A stretch of 64,000 bases of DNA from an uncultured Kineothrix sp. (GCA_910588855.1 CAJUSR010000007.1:62001-126000); one strand, 5' to 3'; positions 15,921 through 24,547 are shown, counted from the stretch's first letter. Program-made: numbers and translations. Notes: a model not told the origin generated them from the sequence alone.

Positions 15921-16727
15921 ATGCTTAGAGATATTACGTTAGGACAATATTATCAGACAGATTCCGTGATTCACAAATTGGACCCAAGAGTAAAACTTGT
16001 GGCTACGTTTGTCTTTATCATATCCCTCTTTTTAGTGGACAACTTTATTGGATATTTGCTTGCGGCGGCATTTTTGGTATGCATGGTGAAGATATCCAAA
16101 GTTCCGTTCCGTTATATGGTAAAAGGGATGAAGTCCATTGTTTTCCTTTTGCTGATTGCAGTCTTTTTTAACTTGTTTCTGACGCCGGGAGAACCGCTCT
16201 TCTCTTTTTGGAAACTAACGGTGACAAAAGAGGGGGTTCGTCTGGCAGCGATGATGGCAATCCGATTAGTTTTTTTGATTATAGGCTCTTCCCTGATGAC
16301 GTTGACGACAACGCCAAACAACTTAACGGATGGCATGGAAAAACTGATGTCGCCGCTGAAACGGCTACATGTGCCGGTACACGAAGTGGCGATGATGATG
16401 TCCATTGCTTTAAGGTTTATCCCCATTTTGCTGGAGGAAACGGATAAAATTATGAAAGCCCAGATTGCGAGAGGGGCGGATTTTGAAAGTGGGAACTTGA
16501 TAAAAAAGGCAAAAAGCCTTGTACCTTTGTTAGTACCGTTGTTTATCTCGGCATTCCGGAGAGCCAATGACCTTGCGATGGCAATGGAAGCCCGCTGCTA
16601 CAGGGGCGGGGAACATAGGACGAAAATGAAACCATTAATTTATCATAAAAGAGATAGGCTGGCGTATGTGGTATTACTTGCCTATGCAGCCGTGTGTGTA
16701 TATTTTGGGAGAATTTTTACGATATGA
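15921..16727 (+). CDS. ecfT: ECF transporter transmembrane subunit
   Basis: EcfT is the membrane scaffold that links the ATPases to S components. The 268-residue protein has several hydrophobic helices and the two coupling motifs (QIARGADFE and EARCYRGG) that contact the ATPases. GAAGGAGG precedes ATG 15921. Its stop overlaps the truA start (ATGA). Confidence 0.95.
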   Translation: MLRDITLGQYYQTDSVIHKLDPRVKLVATFVFIISLFLVDNFIGYLLAAAFLVCMVKISKVPFRYMVKGMKSIVFLLLIAVFFNLFLTPGEPLFSFWKLTVTKEGVRLAAMMAIRLVFLIIGSSLMTLTTTPNNLTDGMEKLMSPLKRLHVPVHEVAMMMSIALRFIPILLEETDKIMKAQIARGADFESGNLIKKAKSLVPLLVPLFISAFRRANDLAMAMEARCYRGGEHRTKMKPLIYHKRDRLAYVVLLAYAAVCVYFGRIFTI

Positions 16728-17461
16728 GAAGAGTTATGCTGACTGTAGCTTATGACGGAACTGCCTACAGCGGTTATCAATTGCAGGAAAATGCCCCTAC
16801 GATAGAAGGGGAAGTAAACCGGTGCTTGAAGGAGTTGCTGGGGGAAGAGATTAAAGTGATTGGAGGGAGCCGTACGGATGCAGGGGTGCATGCCCTTTGC
16901 AACGTAGCGGTGTTTGATACGGATTCCCGGATACCTGGGGAAAAAATATCGTATGCCTTGAACCAAAGGCTGCCGGAAGATATACGGATACGGAAATCCC
17001 AGGAAGTAGCGGCGGATTTTCACCCAAGACATTGCGAAAGCCGGAAAACATATGAGTACAAGATTGTCAATTCCAAGTTCCCTATTCCTACCAAAAGGCT
17101 GTATTATCATTTTACGTATTCGTCATTGGATACGGATAAAATGCAGGAATCGGCAGCATACCTGGTGGGGGAGCATGATTTTAAGAGCTTCTGCAGTGCA
17201 GGGAGCCAGGTGGAAAGCACGGTAAGGGCGATTCACAGTTTACAGGTAATCCGTGAGGAAGAGGAAATTACAATCCGAGTGACAGGGAACGGCTTTTTGT
17301 ATAATATGGTACGGATTATTGCCGGAACATTGATGGAAGCAGGGAAAGGGCTTTGGGAACCGGAACATATAAAGGATATCCTGTCGGCAAAAGACAGAGG
17401 CGCGGCAGGACCTACGGCTCCGGCATGTGGGCTCATTTTGGTAAAATATGAGTTTATGTAA
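16724..17461 (+). CDS. truA: tRNA pseudouridine38-40 synthase
   Basis: TruA isomerises uridines 38-40 of tRNA anticodon arms. From ATG 16724 (4-base overlap with ecfT) it has 245 residues. The catalytic Asp lies in GGSRTDAGVHAL, and the RNA-binding C-terminal FLYNMVRIIAGTL is present. The ecfT-truA-rplM-rpsI order is a common Firmicute arrangement. Confidence 0.97.
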   Translation: MRRVMLTVAYDGTAYSGYQLQENAPTIEGEVNRCLKELLGEEIKVIGGSRTDAGVHALCNVAVFDTDSRIPGEKISYALNQRLPEDIRIRKSQEVAADFHPRHCESRKTYEYKIVNSKFPIPTKRLYYHFTYSSLDTDKMQESAAYLVGEHDFKSFCSAGSQVESTVRAIHSLQVIREEEEITIRVTGNGFLYNMVRIIAGTLMEAGKGLWEPEHIKDILSAKDRGAAGPTAPACGLILVKYEFM

Positions 17462-17463
17462 TA

Positions 17464-17640
17464 GAACAGGGCTTATGTGACTGGATATGGGTTTATGTAG
17501 TTGAATAGGGTTTATGCAGTGAATATGGATATATATAATAGAAAAGGGCTTATGTAAATTGAATATAAGCTTATATACTGGACTATGGATTCGTGAAATG
17601 AAATATGCTTCTTATGGATTTTTAATGAAGGAAGGAATGA
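17464..17640. repeat. Degenerate 19-23 bp tandem repeats
   Basis: Seven loosely related units follow the pattern GGGYTTATGTANNTGAATATG, for example starting at 17470, 17490, 17508, 17546 and 17568. No open frame of note spans them. Together with the promoter and leader they fill the 490-base truA-rplM gap. Confidence 0.5.
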
Positions 17641-17686
17641 GAAACTGGATTGCTGCCAAATTTATGGATGAATTTGCAAAATATTA

Positions 17687-17715
17687 TTGACACACGTGGA
17701 AGCGTATAATATAAT
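17687..17715 (+). promoter_or_regulatory. SigA-type promoter of rplM-rpsI
   Basis: TTGACA (17687-17692) and TATAAT (17710-17715) are both perfect consensus hexamers with a 17-base spacer. Confidence 0.9.
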
Positions 17716-17721
17716 ATTCCA

Positions 17722-17951
17722 ATGTGACAATGTTTCGTAATGCGATGCCAAAGCCCCGGCAAAGCATTATAAATATAGGTGCAAAGAAGCGTTGGATGGA
17801 TACGATGCTTTCTGCAAAATCTGTCAGGATGAAGCTTTATGGTGTGGCCGGACATCTGCACTTTAGCTTGGATGCTGATGGAGAAAAGGACAATGGAAAT
17901 GTCTGGCATGCGCTGCCGGAAGAAAATTGATTGAAGGTTGGAGGTAACGTA
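17722..17951 (+). promoter_or_regulatory. Long rplM leader, candidate L13 r-leader
   Basis: About 230 nt separate the promoter from rplM. Firmicutes carry a described L13 leader RNA at this place that mediates feedback by L13. I see several possible short stems near 17850-17930, but cannot confirm a match to the known motif. A 68-codon frame (17724-17930) crosses the leader without a ribosome binding site. Confidence 0.4.
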
Positions 17952-18380
17952 ATGAACACTTTTATGGCTAGTCCAGCTACTATCGAGAGGAAATGGTATG
18001 TAGTTGATGCTGCGAATATGACACTCGGACGTTTGGCATCTGAAGTTGCTAAAGTTTTAAGAGGTAAGAATAAACCTATTTATACACCCCATATGGATAC
18101 AGGCGATTATGTAATTATCGTTAATGCAGCACAGATTAAGGTAACAGGCAAAAAGCTGGATCAGAAGATTTATTATCATCACTCCGATTACGTGGGCGGT
18201 TTGAAGCAGACCACATTGAAGGAGATGCTTGCGAAGAAACCTGAGAGAGTAGTAGAACATGCAGTAAAGGGTATGCTCCCGAAAGGACCTTTAGGCAGGC
18301 AGATGTATAGGAAACTTCATGTATACGCAGGGCCTGAGCATGAACAGGCAGCTCAGAAGCCAGAAGTATTAACATTTTAA
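17952..18380 (+). CDS. rplM: 50S ribosomal protein uL13 (L13)
   Basis: L13 is an early 50S assembly protein and, in Firmicutes, a probable regulator of its own operon. From ATG 17952 (GGAGGTAACGTA upstream) it has 142 residues and the conserved RKWYVVDAANMTLGRLASEVA and KGMLPKGPLGRQMYRKLHVYAG segments. rpsI follows after 28 bases. Confidence 0.98.
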   Translation: MNTFMASPATIERKWYVVDAANMTLGRLASEVAKVLRGKNKPIYTPHMDTGDYVIIVNAAQIKVTGKKLDQKIYYHHSDYVGGLKQTTLKEMLAKKPERVVEHAVKGMLPKGPLGRQMYRKLHVYAGPEHEQAAQKPEVLTF

Positions 18381-18408
18381 TTAAGAGGACGGAAAGGAGA
18401 AAATTAAA

Positions 18409-18804
18409 ATGGCTAAAGCAGCAAATTGCTACGGAACCGGTAGAAGGAAAAAATCAGTTGCAAGAGTATATTTAGTACCCGGAAACGGAAATATTATAAT
18501 TAATAAAAGAAATATTGATGATTATTTTGGACTTGAGACATTAAAAGTTATCGTTCGTCAGCCTCTTGTGGCGACAGGAACAGTAGATAAATTTGATGTG
18601 AAAGTAAATGTATGCGGCGGTGGATATACAGGACAGGCAGGGGCAATCAGGCATGGTATTTCAAGGGCATTGCTTCAGGCAGATCTGGATTATAGGCCGG
18701 TACTCAAAAAGGCAGGTTATCTGACAAGAGATCCTCGTATGAAGGAAAGGAAGAAATACGGTCTCAAGGCGGCTCGTCGTGCGCCGCAGTTCTCCAAGAG
18801 ATAG
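18409..18804 (+). CDS. rpsI: 30S ribosomal protein uS9 (S9)
   Basis: S9 places its C-terminal tail against the P-site tRNA anticodon. The 131-residue protein starts near YGTGRRKKSVARVYLVPG and ends KYGLKAARRAPQFSKR, the expected tail. AAAGGAG precedes the start. A strong terminator follows. Confidence 0.98.
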   Translation: MAKAANCYGTGRRKKSVARVYLVPGNGNIIINKRNIDDYFGLETLKVIVRQPLVATGTVDKFDVKVNVCGGGYTGQAGAIRHGISRALLQADLDYRPVLKKAGYLTRDPRMKERKKYGLKAARRAPQFSKR

Positions 18805-18846
18805 GCAAACGCTTCAGAACGAACAATTTCAAAAAAAGATTTTGCA

Positions 18847-18882
18847 ACTCCTTAGGACTTCGGTTCTAGGGAGTGTTTTGTT
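18847..18882 (+). terminator. Intrinsic terminator after rpsI
   Basis: ACTCCTTAGGAC and GTTCTAGGGAGT form a 12-bp stem capped by a TTCG tetraloop, followed by GTTTTGTT. Confidence 0.9.
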
Positions 18883-18943
18883 GTATAAATTTTAGTCTGG
18901 ATATGATAAAATAAGTGTAGTATAAAGTGTTGGAGGAGAAGTT

Positions 18944-20191
18944 ATGGAACAAACTTTTTTGACTGGTATAAGTATAGAAAATGTACGTCATTTATCAAAC
19001 ATCTTGATTCCTTTAGATAAAAATATTAGAAAACATTTGATTTTAACAGGAAAAAATGGAAGTGGAAAAACAAGTGTAGTGGAAGCTGTAGTAAAATATA
19101 TTCAAAACTTTTTGGGCGAATATGATACACCATTAGACCATGTTAAAATGATGTATGAGCGTTCTCTAAAAGAGATTAACAAATTTAATTTGTTAGAAGA
19201 TTCAGAAGAAAATAGAAAAAATATTTTTCATGCTAAGGAAATTTTTAATTTATGGAAAAGGAAGTTAGGAAGATTAGATTCAGGGGTGATTTTAAGTAGT
19301 ACTTCTAATGCCATGTTGAAAGAAAAATATCAAAATGGGAATTTTATTTTTGCATATTATAAAGCCGAAAGAGAATTTCAAGCGGAAGAATACAAAAATA
19401 TTGAAAAAATAGAATTTCAGGATAAGTATAGTATTGCTGAAAACCCAGGTATAAAATTTACAAAATATCTTGTAGATTTGAAAGCTACTCAGGCTTTTAC
19501 AAAGTATAAGGAAAAATCCGAAAAGATAGATAAATGGTTTCATGCATTTGAGGATATTTTAAAAAAAATTTTTGAAGATGAAAATCTGCAGCTAAAATTC
19601 AATGATGAAACATTTCAGTTTTCTATCTGCGAGACAGATAGGGAACCCTTTGATTTTAATACAATGTCCAGTGGTTACGCGGCAATATTTGAGATTATTA
19701 ATGATCTGATTATGAGAATGGAGGCAAAGTCAGGACTGCGAACAGAGTTTGACATGGAAGGGATTGTCTTGGTTGATGAAATTGAAACCCATTTGCATTT
19801 AGACTTGCAGAAAAAGATACTTCCTACTCTAACAACTCTTTTTCCTAATATTCAATTTATTATTACAACACACTCTCCGTTTATTTTAAGTTCCTTAGAT
19901 AATGCTGTCATTTATGATCTGCAGAACAGGATTCTTGTAGAAAATGGATTAGAAAATTTACCATATGAAGGGATTGTAGAAGGATATTTTAAAGTTGATA
20001 CATTATCAGAAGAGCTAAGAGAAAAATTTGAAAGATATAAAGATTTGGTTTCTAAGGATGAGCTTTCAGACGAAGAATATGAAGAAATGGATAAACTGGA
20101 ATTCTATTTGGATGAAATCCCGGATTATCTTGCAAAAGAACTGGCATCAGAATATAGTCGATTGAAATTAGAATTCTCAAATAGGGGGTAA
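18944..20191 (+). CDS. AAA ATPase of a Septu-like defence pair (PtuA-like)
   Basis: A 415-residue ABC/OLD-type ATPase with Walker A GKNGSGKT (residues 36-43), a charged coiled-coil-like middle (residues 60-190), a signature-like MSSGYAAIFEI, Walker B GIVLVDEIETHLHLDLQ and a switch His in IITTHSPFILSS. This architecture next to an HNH protein matches the PtuA subunit of Septu and the retron Ec78 effector. In those systems the ATPase holds the nuclease inactive until phage infection. TTGGAGGAGAAG precedes the start. The gene is clearly more AT-rich than the flanking ribosomal genes, suggesting horizontal gain. A general DNA-repair ATPase is the alternative. Confidence 0.75.
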   Translation: MEQTFLTGISIENVRHLSNILIPLDKNIRKHLILTGKNGSGKTSVVEAVVKYIQNFLGEYDTPLDHVKMMYERSLKEINKFNLLEDSEENRKNIFHAKEIFNLWKRKLGRLDSGVILSSTSNAMLKEKYQNGNFIFAYYKAEREFQAEEYKNIEKIEFQDKYSIAENPGIKFTKYLVDLKATQAFTKYKEKSEKIDKWFHAFEDILKKIFEDENLQLKFNDETFQFSICETDREPFDFNTMSSGYAAIFEIINDLIMRMEAKSGLRTEFDMEGIVLVDEIETHLHLDLQKKILPTLTTLFPNIQFIITTHSPFILSSLDNAVIYDLQNRILVENGLENLPYEGIVEGYFKVDTLSEELREKFERYKDLVSKDELSDEEYEEMDKLEFYLDEIPDYLAKELASEYSRLKLEFSNRG

Positions 20192-20196
20192 GAACA

Positions 20197-20853
20197 GTGG
20201 TTAAGATAGAGAGAAATCCTATTTCACCTCCATCACTGGCTGTTGAAGAACAAAAGGCGAGAGGGGTTTATAATAAGCCAGATGTAATACAGAGATTAAA
20301 GGAAGATTCGCATGATAAATGCTATATTTGTGAATTGGGAGGGCTGTCCGATCCGGAAGTGGAACATTTAAAACCCCATCATGGGCGTACAATACCAGAG
20401 AGAATTTTTGATTGGAATAATTTATTTTATGCGTGTTCTCATTGTAACAATATAAAGAAAGAATCACAATATGACGATAAAATTATAGATTGTTGCAAAG
20501 AAGATCCAGAAAAAATGTTAGAGCAGTGCTATGAAGAGGGACATGTAAATGTACATAATATTGTGGATGAAGAGCGGGCTATTATGACTGCTGACCTTAT
20601 CCAGGAATGTTTTGAAAAACGTAATACGGGGATTCGGGAAGCAGCATGTCAACATAGAATTGAATGCTTGGCAAATGAGATGAATGTTTTATATAAAATA
20701 TTGGAAAAACATAAGAAAAATCCAGAATTATTGCGTTATAAAAGAAGTTTAAGAGCTACGTTAAGTAGGAATAGTATATTTGCGGCATTTAAAAGAAATT
20801 ATGTAAGAAAACATATTTCAGATTATCCAGATTTAGAAGAATTTTTAGTGTAA
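20197..20853 (+). CDS. HNH endonuclease of a Septu-like pair (PtuB-like)
   Basis: The 218-residue protein has an HNH fold: CYIC, then EHLKPHH, then WNNLFYACSHCN, i.e. zinc-binding Cys pairs around the catalytic His. This resembles the HNH family found with retron Ec78 and Septu ATPases. It starts at a GTG five bases after the ATPase stop, with GGGGGT as ribosome binding site, so the two are co-translated. The predicted action is cleavage of nucleic acid once the ATPase is triggered. No reverse transcriptase is encoded nearby, so this is not a complete retron. Confidence 0.75.
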   Translation: MVKIERNPISPPSLAVEEQKARGVYNKPDVIQRLKEDSHDKCYICELGGLSDPEVEHLKPHHGRTIPERIFDWNNLFYACSHCNNIKKESQYDDKIIDCCKEDPEKMLEQCYEEGHVNVHNIVDEERAIMTADLIQECFEKRNTGIREAACQHRIECLANEMNVLYKILEKHKKNPELLRYKRSLRATLSRNSIFAAFKRNYVRKHISDYPDLEEFLV

Positions 20854-20985
20854 TTTGAGATGCGGTGAGGAGTAATGAGAAGTTCTGCGTTTGTAACGTA
20901 TTTGCAATACTAAAATCCAAGGATCCAGTAAAATCAAACCGTCCAAATTATGCAAACGATAAGAAAAAGTATATTTTTATATGGG

Positions 20986-21017
20986 AACCCACAAACCTTT
21001 TGTTTGTGGGTTTTTTC
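20986..21017 (+). terminator. Intrinsic terminator after the ATPase-HNH pair
   Basis: AACCCACAAAC pairs with GTTTGTGGGTT around a short loop and runs into TTTTTT. Confidence 0.9.
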
Positions 21018-21075
21018 TTGGTAAAAATTGTGGTATGCTTATCATGTTAAGGATATATTGTTAAAAATTGAACTA

Positions 21076-21138
21076 ATGCAGAATTGGGAACTTTCTAAAG
21101 ACGGAAAGCCGATGAACAGAATTAATCCTTTGGTTTAG
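21076..21138 (+). pseudogene. Remnant of a DUF4160-type gene (3' end)
   Basis: Twenty codons (MQNWELSKDGKPMNRINPLV) look like the conserved C-terminal end of DUF4160 proteins, which usually precede DUF2442 genes. The rest of the gene is missing. The stop overlaps the ribosome binding region of the DUF2442 gene, as in intact pairs. Confidence 0.5.
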
Positions 21139-21149
21139 GAGGTGATGAG

Positions 21150-21425
21150 ATGTATCCCAAAGTAGTACAAGTGATACCTATGAAAAATTATTCTGTCTAT
21201 GTGTATTTTGAAGATGGGAAAATCGTATGTTATGATACGACAAAAATAATCGAAAAAGAAGTATTTCAGCCGTTAAAAGATATTCATGTTTTTTTAGATA
21301 CCTGTACAGTGCTAAACGATACTCTTGCATGGGATATTAATGGAAACAGGGACAACACAACATGCTTGGATATTGATCCGGATATGTTATATGAATTGCC
21401 TGCGGTAGAAGAAAAGATAGCATAA
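21150..21425 (+). CDS. DUF2442 domain protein
   Basis: The 91-residue protein has the DUF2442 pattern: an N-terminal VVQVIPMKNYSVYVYFEDGKIVCYD and a central LAWDINGNRD with C-terminal LDIDPDMLYE. TTAGGAGGTGATGAG is a perfect ribosome binding site. DUF4160-DUF2442 pairs are frequent in mobile and toxin-antitoxin-like settings; here the partner is reduced to a stub. Biochemical function unknown. Confidence 0.8.
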   Translation: MYPKVVQVIPMKNYSVYVYFEDGKIVCYDTTKIIEKEVFQPLKDIHVFLDTCTVLNDTLAWDINGNRDNTTCLDIDPDMLYELPAVEEKIA

Positions 21426-21583
21426 TATAAATAATGCAGCAGCGTAGGATTGTATCAGAAACTATTGGTAACGAACAAATGCCTTAAAAACATCGGAAAA
21501 TAGAGACTTGGAACTATCCAAGAGATCATTCTACACAATTTTCTCTTGAGATAGTCAAATGGAATATCGAATATGGATTTAAT

Positions 21584-21613
21584 CCCCAGAACTTATATGT
21601 TTTGGGGGTTTTG
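21584..21613 (+). terminator. Intrinsic terminator after DUF2442 gene
   Basis: CCCCAGAAC pairs with GTTTTGGGG (one G-U) and is followed by GTTTTGT. The 21426-21583 spacer shows no complete gene. Confidence 0.75.
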
Positions 21614-21645
21614 TCTGTTATAAGGGAAAAGCCCGGTAATCGGTT

Positions 21646-22011
21646 TTAGGGGATATAGGTTAGCCCCCATTTTGTCATAGCATAAAAGACCGGCAATAAT
21701 GCAGTTCCTTTTTCCGTCAGGGAGTATTCTACATGAGGAGGAACTTCGTTGAATTGTATCCGTGACACTAATCCGTCTTTTTCTAATTCGCGCAGGGAAG
21801 AAGTAAGCATTGTATTAGTAATGCCGTCAATGCTTTTCCTCAGTTCGCCAAAACGTATGGGGGATTGAATGCACATTTCATAAATAATTTGAAATTTCCA
21901 TTTGCCTTGTAACATGACAAGTAATGACGTTACCGGGCAGTTGCCGGCTTCTGTAAGAATGCCGATTTTAACCTTTTGTGCCCATTCCTCATAAGTGAAG
22001 TCTTTATCCAT
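21646..22011 (-). CDS. HxlR-family transcriptional regulator
   Basis: A 121-residue winged-helix protein: CPVTSLLVMLQGKWKFQIIYEM, FGELRKSIDGITNTMLTSSLRELEKDGLV and EYSLTEKGTALLPVF are the HxlR hallmarks, with the redox-sensitive type N-terminal Cys (GNCPV). It is divergent from the radical SAM gene. A perfect 16-bp palindrome in the spacer is the probable binding site. Many HxlR proteins respond to electrophiles or redox stress. Confidence 0.93.
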   Translation of the reverse strand: MDKDFTYEEWAQKVKIGILTEAGNCPVTSLLVMLQGKWKFQIIYEMCIQSPIRFGELRKSIDGITNTMLTSSLRELEKDGLVSRIQFNEVPPHVEYSLTEKGTALLPVFYAMTKWGLTYIP

Positions 22012-22066
22012 ACTGAACCATCCTTTCTTTGGGTATCGGTATTACGGATGCGTATTTTTCGTTATG

Positions 22067-22082
22067 GTATGGTCTACCATAC
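22067..22082. promoter_or_regulatory. Candidate HxlR operator
   Basis: GTATGGTCTACCATAC is a 7-bp perfect palindrome with a two-base centre, 55 bases upstream of the HxlR start and 22 bases before the -35 of the divergent promoter. Confidence 0.65.
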
Positions 22083-22104
22083 TATGTAAGAATATTCTGC
22101 GTAC

Positions 22105-22132
22105 TTGAAGAACATTTCAAACTAAGTATAAT
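22105..22132 (+). promoter_or_regulatory. Promoter of the radical SAM gene
   Basis: TTGAAG (22105-22110) and TATAAT (22127-22132) with a 16-base spacer. Confidence 0.6.
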
Positions 22133-22209
22133 AATCTTACCGGTGAAAGTCAACAAAGGCTTTGCTGCTATTCAAGAAATATCATCATAGTAGAAAGGAT
22201 GGGTTTATC

Positions 22210-23055
22210 ATGCGGATAATTGAAAAAGAAATTGTTGCAAAAGACCTGATTACAAAATCAAATCTACCAGCCAGCGACTATGTAATCAATCCTTATGTTG
22301 GCTGTTCCCATGCCTGCAAATATTGTTATGCCCGTTTTATGAAACGCTTTACAGGGCATACGGAAGAGTGGGGGAATTTTATTGACATCAAGCGTTGCGA
22401 TAAACCAATGAATGTAAAGAAGCTATATCATAAGTCTGTATTTATTTCTTCTGTAACAGATTGCTATAATCCTTTTGAAGAAAAATATCGGATAACAAGA
22501 AATGTTTTAAAACAATTAAAGGAAGCAGATTGTTCCATTACTATTTCTACAAAGTCTGCGTTGATATTAAGGGATATTGATATATTAAAAGAGTTGAATC
22601 ATTTAAAAGTAGCAATTTCTATAAACACGTTAGATAACGGTTTTCAAAAGGATATGGACAATGCCAGTAGTATTGCACAACGGATTGCTGCCTTAAAGGA
22701 ATTAGGAAAACAAGGGATTTATACCGTTTTATTTATGTCGCCCATATTTCCATATATAACAGAGTTTAAGGAAATCATTGAAGCAACAGAAGGATTTGTA
22801 TGCGAATATTGGTTTGAAGATTTAAATCTTCGAGGGGGATACAAGCAGGAAATTTTGTCCTATATAGATGAAAAATATCCACAATATTTAAGTGGATATA
22901 GAGAAATCTATAACAAGAAAAATCTGGGATACTGGAAAGAGTTAGCCTCTTCTATCGATAGTTACTGCGTTGAAAAAAATATCAAATATACAAATTATTT
23001 TTATCATAGTTTGCTTGTTGCAGAAAAAAGCAGGCAAATGGTCAAGCAGGTATAG
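22210..23055 (+). CDS. SPL-family radical SAM protein
   Basis: The 281-residue protein carries the radical SAM cluster motif CSHACKYC at about residues 33-40 and a SAM-binding barrel; its overall form resembles the spore photoproduct lyase-like radical SAM group (NPYVGCSHACKYCYARFM). AAAGGATGG precedes ATG 22210; the frame extends upstream without support. The substrate is unknown. Its divergent position to an HxlR regulator suggests control by that protein. Confidence 0.88.
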   Translation: MRIIEKEIVAKDLITKSNLPASDYVINPYVGCSHACKYCYARFMKRFTGHTEEWGNFIDIKRCDKPMNVKKLYHKSVFISSVTDCYNPFEEKYRITRNVLKQLKEADCSITISTKSALILRDIDILKELNHLKVAISINTLDNGFQKDMDNASSIAQRIAALKELGKQGIYTVLFMSPIFPYITEFKEIIEATEGFVCEYWFEDLNLRGGYKQEILSYIDEKYPQYLSGYREIYNKKNLGYWKELASSIDSYCVEKNIKYTNYFYHSLLVAEKSRQMVKQV

Positions 23056-23201
23056 GCAGCTATGGCCTTTAAGCGTGTGCATAAGAATACAGACTTAACA
23101 TTTTGGAAGATTAGGGGTATAATGGGATGCAAGGCAATGGGGGATGCGGAGATAATTGCCATAAGAAGAAAAGCGGGGCATGGGAAGGGAGAGGAACAGT
23201 A

Positions 23202-23576
23202 TTGGACATAGAAAACTATTGGAGGGCTGTTTTAAAGCAGGACGCACATGCAATGAAAGGCTATTTCCGTCCGGATGCCTGCGTAAGGTGGCATAATACA
23301 AATGAACAATTTACGGTGGATGAATTTATCCGGGTGAACTGCGAGTATCCGGGCAAATGGGATGGAAAGGTGGAAAGGGTAGAAACGAAAGGGGATACCA
23401 TAATTACAGTTGCCCATGTATATGCTTTGGATGATCCGTTGTCTTTTCATGTGGTTTCTTTTATCGGAGTGGAAGATGACAGAATAACTGCAATGGATGA
23501 ATATTGGGGAGACGATGGGGAAGCGCCGCGATGGAGGCAGGAGAAACATATTGGGAAGGCCATTGACAGGAACTAA
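23202..23576 (+). CDS. NTF2/SnoaL-like domain protein
   Basis: A 124-residue protein with an NTF2-like cone fold: MDIENYWRAVLKQDAHAMKGYFRPDACVRWHNTNE, then FIRVNCEYPGKW and a C-terminal DRITAMDEYWGDDGEAPRWR. Such proteins act as enzymes or ligand-binding modules. I start at TTG 23202 because GGGAGAGG stands just upstream and family members start with this segment; 25 upstream codons in frame are dissimilar. It precedes dus by 20 bases. Confidence 0.8.
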   Translation: MDIENYWRAVLKQDAHAMKGYFRPDACVRWHNTNEQFTVDEFIRVNCEYPGKWDGKVERVETKGDTIITVAHVYALDDPLSFHVVSFIGVEDDRITAMDEYWGDDGEAPRWRQEKHIGKAIDRN

Positions 23577-23596
23577 ACGCAAAGTCAGGAGAGGAT

Positions 23597-24547
23597 ATGG
23601 AAATATATTTTGCCCCTTTGGAAGGGATAACGGGATATTTATATAGAAGTGCCTACCGCGATAACTTTTCCGGTGTAAATAAATACTTCACTCCTTTTTT
23701 ATCGCCGAACCAAAACCGGGCGTTAGGGCCCAAGGAGATTAAGGATATCCTTCCTGAAAATAATAAAGGGATGCATGTAGTTCCACAGGTTTTGACGAAC
23801 CGGGCGGAACTCTTTTTGCAGGCGGCAAGGGAACTGGAAGAGAAATATGGATATGAGGAAGTGAACCTGAACTTGGGCTGCCCTTCCCGTACCGTGACAT
23901 CGAAGGGAAAGGGTGCAGGATTTCTTGCAGATACGGAAGCTCTGGATGTCTTTTTTCAGGAAGTTTTTGGAAAAATAAAAATAAAGGTGTCGGTAAAAAC
24001 GAGGATAGGAGTGGATGAACCGGAAGGATTCCTTCATTTGCTGGAGATTTTTAACCGGTATCCGCTGCATGAATTAATTATACACCCAAGGGTTTTGAAG
24101 GATTATTATGACAATACCCCGAATTGGGAAATGTTTGGGGAAGCTGTGCATAAAAGCCGTAATCCAGTATGTTATAATGGGGATATTTTTACGGTAGAAG
24201 ATTATAGGCGGTTTAGGCAGGCATTTCCGGAAACAGAAAAAATTATGCTGGGCCGGGGGCTGCTGCGAAACCCAATGTTGGCAGAAGCGTTAAAAGAGGG
24301 GGCGCCTGTATGCGGAGTAGACAGAAACAGGCTGAAGGCTTTCCACGACAGGCTTTATATGGATTATAAAGAAGTGATGTCCGGGGAGAAGAATGTATTG
24401 TTTAAGATGAAGGAATTTTGGGTATATGCAGGATGCTCTTTTCCGGGGGAAGAGGAACAGCTGAAAAAAATAAAGAAGGCTTCCAAGCTGTTGGATTATG
24501 ACAAATTAGTAGGGGAATTGCTGGAAGGAGGAACAAGCAATGCATAA
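23597..24547 (+). CDS. dus: tRNA-dihydrouridine synthase
   Basis: An FMN enzyme that reduces uridines in the tRNA D-arm. The 316-residue TIM barrel has FAPLEGITGYLYR, the active-site Cys in LNLGCPSRTVTSKGKGAGFL, VKTRIG and MLGRGLLRNP. GAGAGG precedes ATG 23597. It overlaps the GreA-like gene by 8 bases, implying coupling. Which Dus subfamily cannot be decided by eye. Confidence 0.95.
   Translation: MEIYFAPLEGITGYLYRSAYRDNFSGVNKYFTPFLSPNQNRALGPKEIKDILPENNKGMHVVPQVLTNRAELFLQAARELEEKYGYEEVNLNLGCPSRTVTSKGKGAGFLADTEALDVFFQEVFGKIKIKVSVKTRIGVDEPEGFLHLLEIFNRYPLHELIIHPRVLKDYYDNTPNWEMFGEAVHKSRNPVCYNGDIFTVEDYRRFRQAFPETEKIMLGRGLLRNPMLAEALKEGAPVCGVDRNRLKAFHDRLYMDYKEVMSGEKNVLFKMKEFWVYAGCSFPGEEEQLKKIKKASKLLDYDKLVGELLEGGTSNA

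Noticed and set aside
17724..17930. 68-codon frame in the rplM leader
   Set aside because: No ribosome binding site and no protein-like conservation; more likely part of the untranslated leader.
18944..20853. Complete retron Ec78
   Set aside because: The ATPase and HNH genes fit the effector, but no reverse transcriptase or msr-msd region is present.
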